Shown piece after piece: positions 1-8,886 of a stretch of DNA of 25,343 nucleotides (position 1 is the first letter of the stretch; every line of letters starts with the position of its first letter). Where the stretch lies: assembly GCA_964469055.1 (NCBI GenBank), contig CAYXXN010000020.1, positions 1 to 25,343 on the forward strand, read 5' to 3'. A program made the translations under genes and the position numbers. Source of the stretch: CAYXXN01 sp964469055 (GTDB taxonomy: Bacteria > Acidobacteriota > Thermoanaerobaculia > Multivoradales > JAHEKO01). The notes beneath the pieces were generated by a model. The model made no database searches. It was not told the origin of the DNA and was given only the letters and a program-made list of their open reading frames with translations.

Positions 1-559
1 GCCGCCGGTGCCAATCTCGATCGACGAGCGGACGATGCACGAGCTGCTGAAGGGCGGCAACGACAACGCCATCTTCCTGCTGCAGCTCGGTGAGAGCGGC
101 AAGAGCCGGCACGCGATGATTCGCGAGCTACGCATCGACCCCATCCAGCGGAAGATCGAGCACATCGACTTCCAACGTGTGCTGCTGACCGAGAAGATCC
201 GCGTACGGGTCCACATCGAGCTCGTTGGCACGCCGGAGGGCGTGAAGAACGAAGGCGGGGTCCTCGATTTCCAGACCCGCGAGCTCGAGCTGGAGTGCTT
301 GCCCAAGGACATCCCGGGGCACCTCGGCATCGACGTTTCGGAGCTGCGGATCGGCCAGCATGTCGAGGCGCGTGAGGTCGCGTTGCCGGCCGGCGTGACC
401 CTGGTCTCGGACGGCCACCAGGTCGTGGCCTCGGTGGCGCACAGCCGCGTCGAGATCGAGGCGGCACCGCCGGCGGAGGGCCTGGTCGAGGCGGCGCCGA
501 CGGAGCCCGAGGTCATCGGCCGCGGCAAGAAGGAAGAGCCCGAAGAGAGCGAGGCCTAG
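1..559 (+). CDS. rplY: 50S ribosomal protein L25 (CTC/TL5 type), 5' end missing
   Basis: Binds 5S rRNA in the large ribosomal subunit; the long CTC/TL5 form also acts in general stress in some bacteria. The window opens inside the gene: the frame is open from base 2 and the first residues (PPVPISIDERTMHELL) are the middle of the N-terminal L25 domain, so about 30 residues are missing. The GTG at position 8 is not the real start. After the beta-barrel part (KIEHIDFQRV) comes the second TL5 domain (roughly residues 70-160 of the visible part), then an acidic and lysine-rich tail ending KKEEPEESEA, common in this form. The next gene, pth, starts 9 bases downstream, a classic rplY-pth pair; prs often lies upstream, but that would be outside the window. 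Confident on family; the true start is unknown. Confidence 0.93.
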   Translation, partial: PPVPISIDERTMHELLKGGNDNAIFLLQLGESGKSRHAMIRELRIDPIQRKIEHIDFQRVLLTEKIRVRVHIELVGTPEGVKNEGGVLDFQTRELELECLPKDIPGHLGIDVSELRIGQHVEAREVALPAGVTLVSDGHQVVASVAHSRVEIEAAPPAEGLVEAAPTEPEVIGRGKKEEPEESEA

Positions 560-568
560 TCCGTTCCC

Positions 569-1132
569 GTGCCGCAGCCGCTGGTGGTCGGCCTGGGCAA
601 CCCGGGCGAGGCGTACCGGGACACCCGGCACAACCTGGGCTTCCGCGTGCTCGACGAGCTGGCCCGGCGGCTGGGCGCCGGCCCCGGCCGCGTCGAGTGC
701 AACGCCGTGCTGCGCGAGACGCCGGAGGCGATCCTCGCCCAGCCGCTGACCTACATGAACCGCAGCGGTTACGCCGCGCGCTGCCTGGCGGAGCGCCGCG
801 GCGTCGAGCCGGCCGCCGTCCTGATCGTCTATGACGACGTCCACCTGCCGCTCGGTCGACTCCGCTTCCGCAGCAAGGGCGGCCCCGGGGGGCACAAGGG
901 GATGGCGTCGGTCATCCACAACCTGCGCAGCGAGGGGGTCCCACGGCTGCGCCTGGGGGTCGGCGTCGAAGGCGATGCCGTACCCGGGGAGGGGCTGGTG
1001 GACTACGTCCTCGGACCGTTCACCGCGGCGGAGCTGCCGTTGGTCGATCCGCTGGTGGAACGGGCGGCCGACGCCTGCCTGTGCTGGCTCCGGCAGGGAG
1101 CGGAGGTCGTGATGCGGCAGTTCAATGGCTGA
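569..1132 (+). CDS. pth: Peptidyl-tRNA hydrolase
   Basis: Cytoplasmic enzyme that frees tRNA from peptidyl-tRNA dropped by stalled ribosomes. The 187-residue length is normal for Pth1. Seen: GLGNPG at residues 8-13, the catalytic His21 in DTRHNLG, YMN at 62-64, Asp90 in YDDVHLPLG (which positions the histidine in the family), and the glycine-rich GGPGGHKG at 104-111. The start is GTG, chosen because the GLGNPG strand begins only a few residues later, as in the family, and no ATG lies between it and the rplY stop. It sits 9 bases after rplY and was probably co-transcribed with it. The following gap carries a promoter for rpsF, so pth is likely the end of its own transcription unit. Confidence 0.96.
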   Translation: MPQPLVVGLGNPGEAYRDTRHNLGFRVLDELARRLGAGPGRVECNAVLRETPEAILAQPLTYMNRSGYAARCLAERRGVEPAAVLIVYDDVHLPLGRLRFRSKGGPGGHKGMASVIHNLRSEGVPRLRLGVGVEGDAVPGEGLVDYVLGPFTAAELPLVDPLVERAADACLCWLRQGAEVVMRQFNG

Positions 1133-1139
1133 GCAGGGG

Positions 1140-1167
1140 TTGCCAAAGCTCCTGGAATCCGTACAAT
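1140..1167 (+). promoter_or_regulatory. Sigma70-type promoter for rpsF-rplI
   Basis: TTGCCA at 1140-1145 and TACAAT at 1162-1167 are separated by 16 bases, the best -35/-10 pair in the window. It lies just after the pth stop. Transcription would begin near 1175, giving a leader of about 100 bases before the rpsF ATG, which contains the hairpin described at 1213-1266. Confidence 0.6.
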
Positions 1168-1212
1168 ACGCGGCTCAACCCGGCGGTCGCCTGCGGCGGC
1201 CGCGCACGTCAG

Positions 1213-1266
1213 GACCTCTCTGTTCCCCGCCCGAACGGGGGACCGAATCAGGCCAGAGGGAGGGTC
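1213..1266 (+). promoter_or_regulatory. Candidate S6:S18-type autoregulatory leader hairpin
   Basis: The rpsF leader can fold into two stacked stems. An outer stem pairs 1216-1222 (CTCTCTG) with 1254-1260 (CAGAGGG), with possible extension of 1213-1215 to 1264-1266. An inner stem pairs 1223-1229 (TTCCCCG) with 1236-1242 (CGGGGGA) around a six-base loop. The 3' side between the stems is an 11-base bulge starting CCGAA (1243-1247). Known S6:S18 leaders upstream of rpsF also show a hairpin with a bulge bearing a conserved CCG that mimics the 16S site. The outer stem covers the purine-rich ribosome binding site (about 1257-1264). Pairing is seen; the regulatory role is inferred. Confidence 0.4.
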
Positions 1267-1275
1267 GCAGGACCC

Positions 1276-1641
1276 ATGCGCAGATATGAACTGATGTTCG
1301 TGGTGGACCCCCGCGTCCCAGACGAGGAGGTCGTCGCCTTGACCGACGAGACGAAGGCGCTGATCGAGAGCCAGGGGGCGCGGGTCACCCGCGAGCTCTC
1401 CTGGGGCAAGCGCAAGCTCGCCTATCCGATCGCCAAGCTCGCCGAGGGTAAGTACCAACTGCTCAGCATCGAGAGCGACGGCCCCAATCCCTTTCCCGAT
1501 GTCGAGCAACGGCTGCGGCAGAACGAGCGCGTGCTGCGCTATCTCAACGTGCGCGTCGACGCCGGACGCCTGCGTCTGCCCGAGGGTGCCGAAGGGCCGG
1601 TCGTGGTGACCGAGAGCGGCGCCGAGCCTGGGGCCAGCTGA
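1276..1641 (+). CDS. rpsF: 30S ribosomal protein S6
   Basis: Small-subunit protein that binds the 16S central domain together with S18. The 121-residue protein begins MRRYELMFVVDPR, the typical first strand of S6, and has the family segments GKRKLAYPI (about 44-52) and RQNERVLRYLNVRV (about 81-94), with a short alanine/glutamate-rich tail. The ATG at 1276 is chosen because it sits at the family N-terminus with GAGGGAGGG 12-19 bases upstream; the frame is open further upstream, but that sequence has no S6 similarity. The stop overlaps the rplI ATG by one base (TGATG), implying translational coupling. Notably rpsR, usually between rpsF and rplI, is missing here. Confidence 0.96.
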   Translation: MRRYELMFVVDPRVPDEEVVALTDETKALIESQGARVTRELSWGKRKLAYPIAKLAEGKYQLLSIESDGPNPFPDVEQRLRQNERVLRYLNVRVDAGRLRLPEGAEGPVVVTESGAEPGAS

Positions 1642-2087
1642 TGGAAATCCTCCTCATGCAGGACCGCCGGGAGCTCGGCCGGCGCGGTCAGGTCGTCAAG
1701 GTGAAGCCGGGTTACGCGCGCAACTACTTGATTCCGCAGGGGATCGGCCTACCGGCGACGGCGGCCAGTCGGCTCTACTTCGAGGAGCAACGCAAGAAGA
1801 TCGATACTCAGCACCTGCGGGACCGCGAGGCTGCGGCGCAGATCGCGGCCGATCTCGCCGCGCTGACCGTCACCATCGCCAAGCGAGTCGGGGAGGGCCA
1901 GACGCTCTACGGGTCCGTCACCGCCGCGGAGATCGCCGCCGCCCTCGCCGCCAAGGGCGTCCAGATCGACCGCCGGCGCATCGATCTCGAGGGTGGGATC
2001 AAGACGGTGGGCGACCACCCCGTCCGCATCGACCTCCACCCCGAGGTAGTGGCCGAGCTGACCGTCAAGGTCGTAGCCGAGGAGTAG
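1641..2087 (+). CDS. rplI: 50S ribosomal protein L9
   Basis: Binds domain V of 23S rRNA near the L1 stalk and helps limit frameshifting. The 148-residue length is normal. The N-terminal RNA-binding domain is clear: MEILLMQDRRELGRRGQVV, then VKPGYARNYLIPQG (about 22-35), the L9 signature. A charged central helix (about 45-75, EEQRKKIDTQHLRDREAAAQ) joins it to the C-terminal domain, with LYGSVTAAEIAAAL (about 89-102) and a last strand ending AELTVKVVAEE. It starts on the ATG that overlaps the rpsF stop and follows S6 directly with no S18 gene between. The next gene begins 21 bases downstream in the same direction. Confidence 0.97.
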   Translation: MEILLMQDRRELGRRGQVVKVKPGYARNYLIPQGIGLPATAASRLYFEEQRKKIDTQHLRDREAAAQIAADLAALTVTIAKRVGEGQTLYGSVTAAEIAAALAAKGVQIDRRRIDLEGGIKTVGDHPVRIDLHPEVVAELTVKVVAEE

Positions 2088-2108
2088 CGGCTCGCCGCCG
2101 TCCTCTGC

Positions 2109-3314
2109 GTGGCCGCCGCCAACGGGTCCGGTCCGGAGCTCCCGCGGGATTTCCCCTCCTGGTGGGAGCTGTGGGAGCAGAACCGTACCCTGCCGATCCG
2201 GGGCAAACCGGCCTGGCTGCGGCCGATTGCCGCCGGCCTCACCCGCCTGCTGCGGCCGTTGGCCCGGCGAGTGCTGCGTGAGCAACGGGCCTTCAACCTG
2301 TTCCTGATCGAGGCGATCGAGCGGGTGCGAAGCGACGTGGCGGGTCTCGACCGGGCCCGGGCCGAGTTGCACGATGACCTGTTGCAGGTGCGGGGTGATC
2401 TGTTGGGGGACGTGCAGGCGCTCGGCCTGGTGTTGGATCATCTCGTGCTCTTCAACCGAGATGCCTTCGACGACGTGATGCACCACACCGACGCTCTGTT
2501 CGCGCGCGTCGACCAGAAGTTCGATCGCTACCGTCGCGAGGCGCACGAGCTGATGGCCAAGTTGGGGGCGCTGCTGGTGGCGGCCCAAGGGGGACCGACA
2601 GCGCTCGTACGGGCCAGCGAGGAGATGGACTACCTCGGCCTCGAGGAGCGCTTTCGCGGCGTGGAGGCGACCATCGGCGAGCGGTTGCGGCCCTACTTGG
2701 CCTATTTGCGCGGCGCCGGCAAGGTGCTCGACCTGGGCTGCGGCCGGGGTGAGGCGGTGGCCATCCTGCGCCAGGAGGGGATCGATGCGTCGGGCGTCGA
2801 CAGCAGCGCCGAGATGGTGCGGCGGTGCCGCGAGCAGGGGCTGCCGGTCGAAGAGGGCGATCTCTTCACGGCCTTGGAGGGGCAGTCCGAGGGTTCTCTC
2901 CACGGGGTCGTCTCCTTCCACGTCATCGAGCATCTCGAGGCGGCGTCGCTGCGCCGGCTCGTGCGGCTCGTCTGGCGCGCCTTGGCCCCCAGCGGCGTGT
3001 TGATCCTGGAGACGCCGAACCCGCTGTCCTTGGTCGTCGCGGCGCGGAACTTCTGGCTCGACCCCACCCACCGCCGGCCCGTGCATCCGGCGACGCTGCA
3101 GCTGCTCTACGAGCAGGCCGGCTTCGAGCAGATCGAGCGGCTGGACCTACGGCCGTTCCCGCCGGCCGAGCGGCTCCCCGAGGTCGACCCGGCGGCCCTG
3201 CCCTCCGAGCTGGCCACCCTCGGGTACCGAGTCAACGAGCTGCGCGACCGCCTCGACGAGCTGCTGTTCGGCTGCCAGGACTACGCCTTGATCGGCCGCA
3301 AGGCCGGTCGCTAG
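2109..3314 (+). CDS. Class I SAM-dependent methyltransferase with helical N-terminal region
   Basis: A predicted 401-residue methyltransferase. The SAM-binding motif I is VLDLGCGRGE at 206-215, followed by GVDSS (229-233, the acidic loop), HVIEHLE (271-277, post-II region) and LETPNPLSLVV (300-310). The segment DPTHRRPVHP (318-327) is typical of methyltransferases in O-antigen, capsule or other glycan clusters, so a sugar or lipid-linked glycan substrate is possible. Residues about 60-155 are helical and charged and may form a coiled coil or membrane-peripheral stalk; no kinase domain of the WbdD type is present. Start is GTG, 21 bases after rplI; no ATG precedes the conserved WWELWEQN region. 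Its TAG stop lies in the CTAG shared with the convergent PBP gene. Substrate not determined. Confidence 0.8.
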   Translation: MAAANGSGPELPRDFPSWWELWEQNRTLPIRGKPAWLRPIAAGLTRLLRPLARRVLREQRAFNLFLIEAIERVRSDVAGLDRARAELHDDLLQVRGDLLGDVQALGLVLDHLVLFNRDAFDDVMHHTDALFARVDQKFDRYRREAHELMAKLGALLVAAQGGPTALVRASEEMDYLGLEERFRGVEATIGERLRPYLAYLRGAGKVLDLGCGRGEAVAILRQEGIDASGVDSSAEMVRRCREQGLPVEEGDLFTALEGQSEGSLHGVVSFHVIEHLEAASLRRLVRLVWRALAPSGVLILETPNPLSLVVAARNFWLDPTHRRPVHPATLQLLYEQAGFEQIERLDLRPFPPAERLPEVDPAALPSELATLGYRVNELRDRLDELLFGCQDYALIGRKAGR

Positions 3315-5719
3315 GGCCTACGTTCGCGGGCCTCTTCCTTATCGGCCCACGCCTGTTCGACCAGCGACCAGTCGGCGATTGCTTCTGGCATGCGCTCGCC
3401 GCTCCTGGGCAGGTAGAAGGCGCGCTGCTGGTACCAGGGTAGCTCGACGATGCGCAGCCACTTCGGGTCGAACACCTGGGCCGGCTCCGTGCCGGCGACG
3501 AACGCCTCCTCGACGATCTGGGCGGCGCCCGGACCGGGCAGCAGGCCGGTGCGGCGCTCGACCGCGGTCAGGCGGACTCCGGGCGGCGGCGTGAAGCGCT
3601 CGCCCTCCAGGATCCAGCCGTCCGCCAGACCTCGCTCGACGATGCGCCGCCACATCGGCAGCGCCGCCTCGGCGCCGGTCATCTTGTGGCCGATCGGCTT
3701 CTTCTCGTCGTAGCCCACCCAGACGAGGATCGTCGTCCGCGGCGTGAAGCCGGCGAACCAGGCGTCGGTGTACTCGTCCTGCGTGCCCGTCTTGCCGGCC
3801 AGATCGAGCGGCAGGTCGGCGGCGCTCGCGGCCGTGCCGCGGTCGATGACCCCTTCCAGCATGTGCGTCAACACGTAAGCCACCTGCGGGTCCATGGCCC
3901 TCTGCGCCAACGGCAGGTGTCGCTCGCGCACGGCCCCCGAGGCGTCGTGGATGCTCTCGATCAGGTACGGCTCCGCGTGGATGCCCTGGTTGCCGATCGA
4001 GGCGTACGCTCCGGCCAGCTCGAGCGGCGTCAGATCGGCCACCCCGAGGCCGAGGCTGGGGAAGGGCGGCAGCTCGGCCGGGATCCCGCAACGCCGCGCG
4101 AAGTCGATCACCCGCTCGACACCGACGAGATCCTGGAGCTTGGCGGTCGTCACGTTGAGGGACTGCTCCAGAGCGAAGCGCAAGGTGACGATGCCTTCGT
4201 ACTGGCGGTAATAATTGCGCGGGCTGTAGTCGAGACGGCCACTGCCACCCGGGAACACGGCAGGTGCGTCGAACAAGGTATCGGCTGGGGTGAAGCCCAT
4301 CTCGAGCGCCGCGCCGTAGACGAGGGGCTTGAAGGCGGAGCCGGTTTGACGACGGGCCTGCGTCGCCCGATTGAACTCGCTGCGCGCGAAATCCCAGCCG
4401 CCGACGAGAGCGCGCACGGCACCGGTCGCGGAATCGAGGACGACGGCTGCCCCTTCCAGGAGCGGCTCCTGCTCGAGCATCACCTCGGAGGTGACGCCCC
4501 CCTCGCGCTCGTCGCGGGTCGGGAAGCGGAACCAGGCGACGTCACCGCGCGCCAGCACCAGACTCACCCGGTCCTTGCCGGTCCAGCGGATGCCGTCGCG
4601 CTCGAGCCGGTGGGTCGAGGCGCCGATTCTCACCTGGGCGCGTTCCGCGTCGCTGGCGAGAACGACGCCCTGGTTCCAGGCCCCCGGGCGCGCGTCGATC
4701 CGCACCCAGCTCGGCAGCGTGTGGGCCTCGAGGTCGCCGCCGGTCGAGCGCTGCAGCGGACCACGCCAACCCTTGCGGTGATCGAGCCGCGTCAGGCCGT
4801 AGCGGACGGCGGCATCCGCGGCGGCCTGCATCTGCGGGTCGAGCGTGGTGCGAACCTCGAGACCCTGGCGTAGCAAAGCGTCGAAACCCAGGCGATCGGT
4901 GAGATCGCGACGCACCTCTTCGGCGAAGTACGGAGCCTCCTCGATCTCCGGCTGCTCGGGGAGCAAGACGAGCGGCGTGGCCACGGCGGCGTCGAGCTGG
5001 TCGCGGTCGATGTAGCGCTCCTCGAGCATGCGGCGCAGCACGTAGTCGCGGCGCTGCAGCACGAGGTCCGGGCGCCGGTAGGGGCTGTAGGCGCTCGGGC
5101 GTTGCAGGATCCCGGCGAGGGTAGCCGCCTCGGCCAACGTCAACTCGTTGACGGACCGGCCGAAGTAGGCGCGTGCGGCGGCCGCCATGCCGTGGTTGCC
5201 GTGACCGAGGTACATCAGGTTGCAGTAGAGGGTGAGGATCTGCTGCTTGCTGAAATTCTTCTCGATTTCCACGGAGAGCAAGGCTTCCTCGATCTTGCGC
5301 CGCCAGGTCTTCTCCGGTGTGAGGTACAGCTTCCGCGCCAGCTGCATGGTCAGCGTGGACCCACCTTGGCGGGTGCCCTGCAGCGCGTTCGAGAGAGCGG
5401 CGCGAACGACGCCCTGCGCGTCGACCCCGCCGTGCCCGAAGAAGTTGGCGTCCTCGGCGGCGAGGATGGCCTGCCGCAGCACCTCCGGGATCTCGTCCTC
5501 CGTCAGCAGCACCCGGCGCTCGCTGGCATAGCTCGCGAAGACACGGCCGTCGCGATCGAGCAGGCGAGTGATGGTGGGGGGGACGTACTCGGAGAGGCCC
5601 GCGGCGCGGGGCATGTGGATCGCCGCCGAGACGGCGATGCCGGTCAGCGCGCCGAGCACGACGGCGATCGCGAGCGGCACGGCGAGACGGAGCCAGCGCG
5701 ATCGGAGAGAGCGGGCCAC
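3311..5719 (-). CDS. mrcA: Bifunctional class A penicillin-binding protein (PBP1A type)
   Basis: Peptidoglycan synthase acting outside the inner membrane: it polymerises lipid II and cross-links stem peptides. The 802 residues contain a short cytoplasmic start and one membrane anchor (about 11-34). The GT51 domain (about 60-240) has the catalytic Glu89 in AEDANFFGHGG, GGSTLTMQLARKLYL (119-133) and EIEKNFSKQQIL (151-162). A probable OB-like insert (about 340-400) precedes the transpeptidase, with nucleophile Ser461 in SAFK (461-464), SLN (520-522) and KTGT (643-646). All catalytic motifs are intact. The GTG start is only 6 bases after a perfect TATAAT, so the mRNA is probably leaderless. The gene is divergent from uvrB and convergent with the methyltransferase. 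The symbol reflects the class; mrcB/ponA naming is equally possible. Confidence 0.93.
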   Translation of the reverse strand: MARSLRSRWLRLAVPLAIAVVLGALTGIAVSAAIHMPRAAGLSEYVPPTITRLLDRDGRVFASYASERRVLLTEDEIPEVLRQAILAAEDANFFGHGGVDAQGVVRAALSNALQGTRQGGSTLTMQLARKLYLTPEKTWRRKIEEALLSVEIEKNFSKQQILTLYCNLMYLGHGNHGMAAAARAYFGRSVNELTLAEAATLAGILQRPSAYSPYRRPDLVLQRRDYVLRRMLEERYIDRDQLDAAVATPLVLLPEQPEIEEAPYFAEEVRRDLTDRLGFDALLRQGLEVRTTLDPQMQAAADAAVRYGLTRLDHRKGWRGPLQRSTGGDLEAHTLPSWVRIDARPGAWNQGVVLASDAERAQVRIGASTHRLERDGIRWTGKDRVSLVLARGDVAWFRFPTRDEREGGVTSEVMLEQEPLLEGAAVVLDSATGAVRALVGGWDFARSEFNRATQARRQTGSAFKPLVYGAALEMGFTPADTLFDAPAVFPGGSGRLDYSPRNYYRQYEGIVTLRFALEQSLNVTTAKLQDLVGVERVIDFARRCGIPAELPPFPSLGLGVADLTPLELAGAYASIGNQGIHAEPYLIESIHDASGAVRERHLPLAQRAMDPQVAYVLTHMLEGVIDRGTAASAADLPLDLAGKTGTQDEYTDAWFAGFTPRTTILVWVGYDEKKPIGHKMTGAEAALPMWRRIVERGLADGWILEGERFTPPPGVRLTAVERRTGLLPGPGAAQIVEEAFVAGTEPAQVFDPKWLRIVELPWYQQRAFYLPRSGERMPEAIADWSLVEQAWADKEEARERRP

Positions 5720-5725
5720 AGGGCG

Positions 5726-5731
5726 ATTATA
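5726..5731 (-). promoter_or_regulatory. -10 element (TATAAT) for the PBP gene
   Basis: On the minus strand this reads TATAAT, a perfect -10 hexamer, followed by six bases (CGCCCT) and the GTG start. The expected transcription start is therefore at or next to the first base of the start codon, and no ribosome binding site is present. No recognisable -35 is seen; its expected place falls on the uvrB -10. Confidence 0.6.
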
Positions 5732-5744
5732 GGGCCCGCCTCGC

Positions 5745-5750
5745 TACAAT
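5745..5750 (+). promoter_or_regulatory. -10 element (TACAAT) for uvrB
   Basis: TACAAT preceded by GC, then exactly 7 bases to the uvrB ATG at 5758. This is the same 7-base distance seen between the rnpB -10 and the predicted RNase P RNA 5' end, so transcription should begin on the A of the ATG, giving a leaderless mRNA. No Shine-Dalgarno sequence is present. No clear -35; the region where it should be overlaps the PBP -10. Confidence 0.6.
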
Positions 5751-5757
5751 CCCCGGC

Positions 5758-7736
<1,979 letters not shown>

Positions 7737-7749
<13 letters not shown>

Positions 7750-8813
7750 GCGAAGAGCGCCGGATCGAAGAGGCCGGCGACCTCGTGGACGATCTCTCCC
7801 GGATCGGCGTCGCCTAGGTTGGTGAGAACCGCCACGGTCAGCCCGCGGTCGGGGTAGCGGGCGAGGTGAGTGCGGAAGCCCTGCCAGCCGCCGCCGTGCT
7901 CGAGCCTGCGGGAGCCGGCCTGCTCGGATAGGCGCCAGCCGAAGCCGTAGGGACGAGTCGTGCCGTCGGCTAGCGGTGCCGGCTTCCACCAGGCGGCGAG
8001 ACTTTCGGCGGAGAGGAGCCCCGGCTCGTCGAGCGCCCCGTCCCACTTGCAGAGGTCGAGCACCGTGAAGTAGAGCGAGCCGTCGGCCATGGTGTTGAGG
8101 CTGGGCGCCACCCATTCCTGGTTCTTCACGGCGCCGGCCTCATCGAGGACGTACCCGGCAGCGCGGTGGGGAACGAGGGCTGCCTCGCTGATGACTCGGG
8201 TGCTCGTCATGCCGAGCGGACCAAAAATGCGCTGGGTGAGGAAGTCGCTCCAGTGCTGGCCGGCCACCTTGCCGATGAGGATCCCCAAGATCATGTAGCC
8301 GGTATTGCTGTAGCTCCACCGAGTGCCGGGAGAGAACTCCAGAGGCAGACGGTAGGCGAGGGCCAGCATCTCGTCCTCCGTGGTGTCGCGGCGCAGATCG
8401 AGGTCGGCGCCGGTGTAGTCCTCGAGCCCCGAGGTGTGGTGGAGGAGATGGCGAACGGTGATCCTGCGCCAGGCGCGGGGGGCGGCGCCAAAGTGGCGGG
8501 TCAACGGGTCGTCGAGCGACAGCTTGCCCTCCTCGGCGAGAAGGAGGATGCCGGCCGCGGTGAACATCTTGCCGACCGAACCCGACTGGTACACCGTCTC
8601 GGCCGTGGCCGGCACCCGGTGCTCCAGATTGGCGAAGCCATAGCCGGAGGCTCGCACCGTCTCGCCCCGCGCGCAGACCGCCAGCGAGAGCCCCGGGATG
8701 TGCTGGCGCTCCATGGCTGCGAGGACCGCTTCGTCCAGGGTGTCCGGCGCGGCGGCGGGCGCCAAGGTCAAGAAGAGCGCGACGCAGAAACGAGTCGGCC
8801 AGTGCCGAGTCAT
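7737..8813 (-). CDS. Exported serine hydrolase, beta-lactamase/class C PBP-like (PF00144 type)
   Basis: A 358-residue serine hydrolase of the beta-lactamase fold. A hydrophobic leader with AAAPDT after it (about residues 1-22) suggests Sec export to the periplasm. The three active-site motifs are present: SVGK (79-82; Ser79 nucleophile, Lys82), YSN (168-170) and HGG (306-308). The HGG third motif is typical of the esterase/DD-peptidase/AmpC-like group rather than KTG classes. Possible substrates are D-amino-acid peptides, peptidoglycan stems or esters; real beta-lactam resistance cannot be claimed from sequence. It lies between uvrB and uvrC on the opposite strand, overlapping the uvrB end by 13 bases and sharing a compact divergent promoter region with uvrC. 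Confidence 0.88.
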
Positions 8814-8850
8814 GAGCGGGTCCGTTCGCTGGGCTTCGTCGGACTGCGCG

Positions 8851-8856
8851 ATCGTA
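8851..8856 (-). promoter_or_regulatory. Candidate -10 (TACGAT) for the serine hydrolase gene
   Basis: On the minus strand this reads TACGAT preceded by GGC. The predicted start of transcription is near 8843, leaving about 30 bases of leader before the ATG at 8813. It sits exactly where the uvrC -35 would be expected (17 bases from the uvrC -10). Weak evidence on its own; no -35 recognised. Confidence 0.35.
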
Positions 8857-8873
8857 GCCGATGAACGCCCCCA

Positions 8874-8879
8874 TAGAAT
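8874..8879 (+). promoter_or_regulatory. -10 element (TAGAAT) for uvrC
   Basis: TAGAAT is followed by exactly 7 bases and then the uvrC ATG at 8887, the same geometry as uvrB. There is no Shine-Dalgarno sequence between them, so a leaderless mRNA is predicted. No consensus -35 is seen. Confidence 0.55.
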
Positions 8880-8886
8880 CCCGTCG

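Noticed and set aside
1749..3086. A 445-codon minus-strand open frame opposite rplI and the methyltransferase
   Set aside because: Composition is that of an antisense frame and it crosses two real genes.
3686..4873. A 395-codon plus-strand open frame opposite the PBP gene
   Set aside because: Antisense to a gene with all catalytic motifs; no recognisable domain.
5720..5757. LexA/SOS operator upstream of uvrB (also checked 8814-8886 upstream of uvrC)
   Set aside because: Neither the CTGT-N8-ACAG nor the GAAC-N4-GTTC type of box is visible; this lineage may use another LexA site that I cannot recognise.
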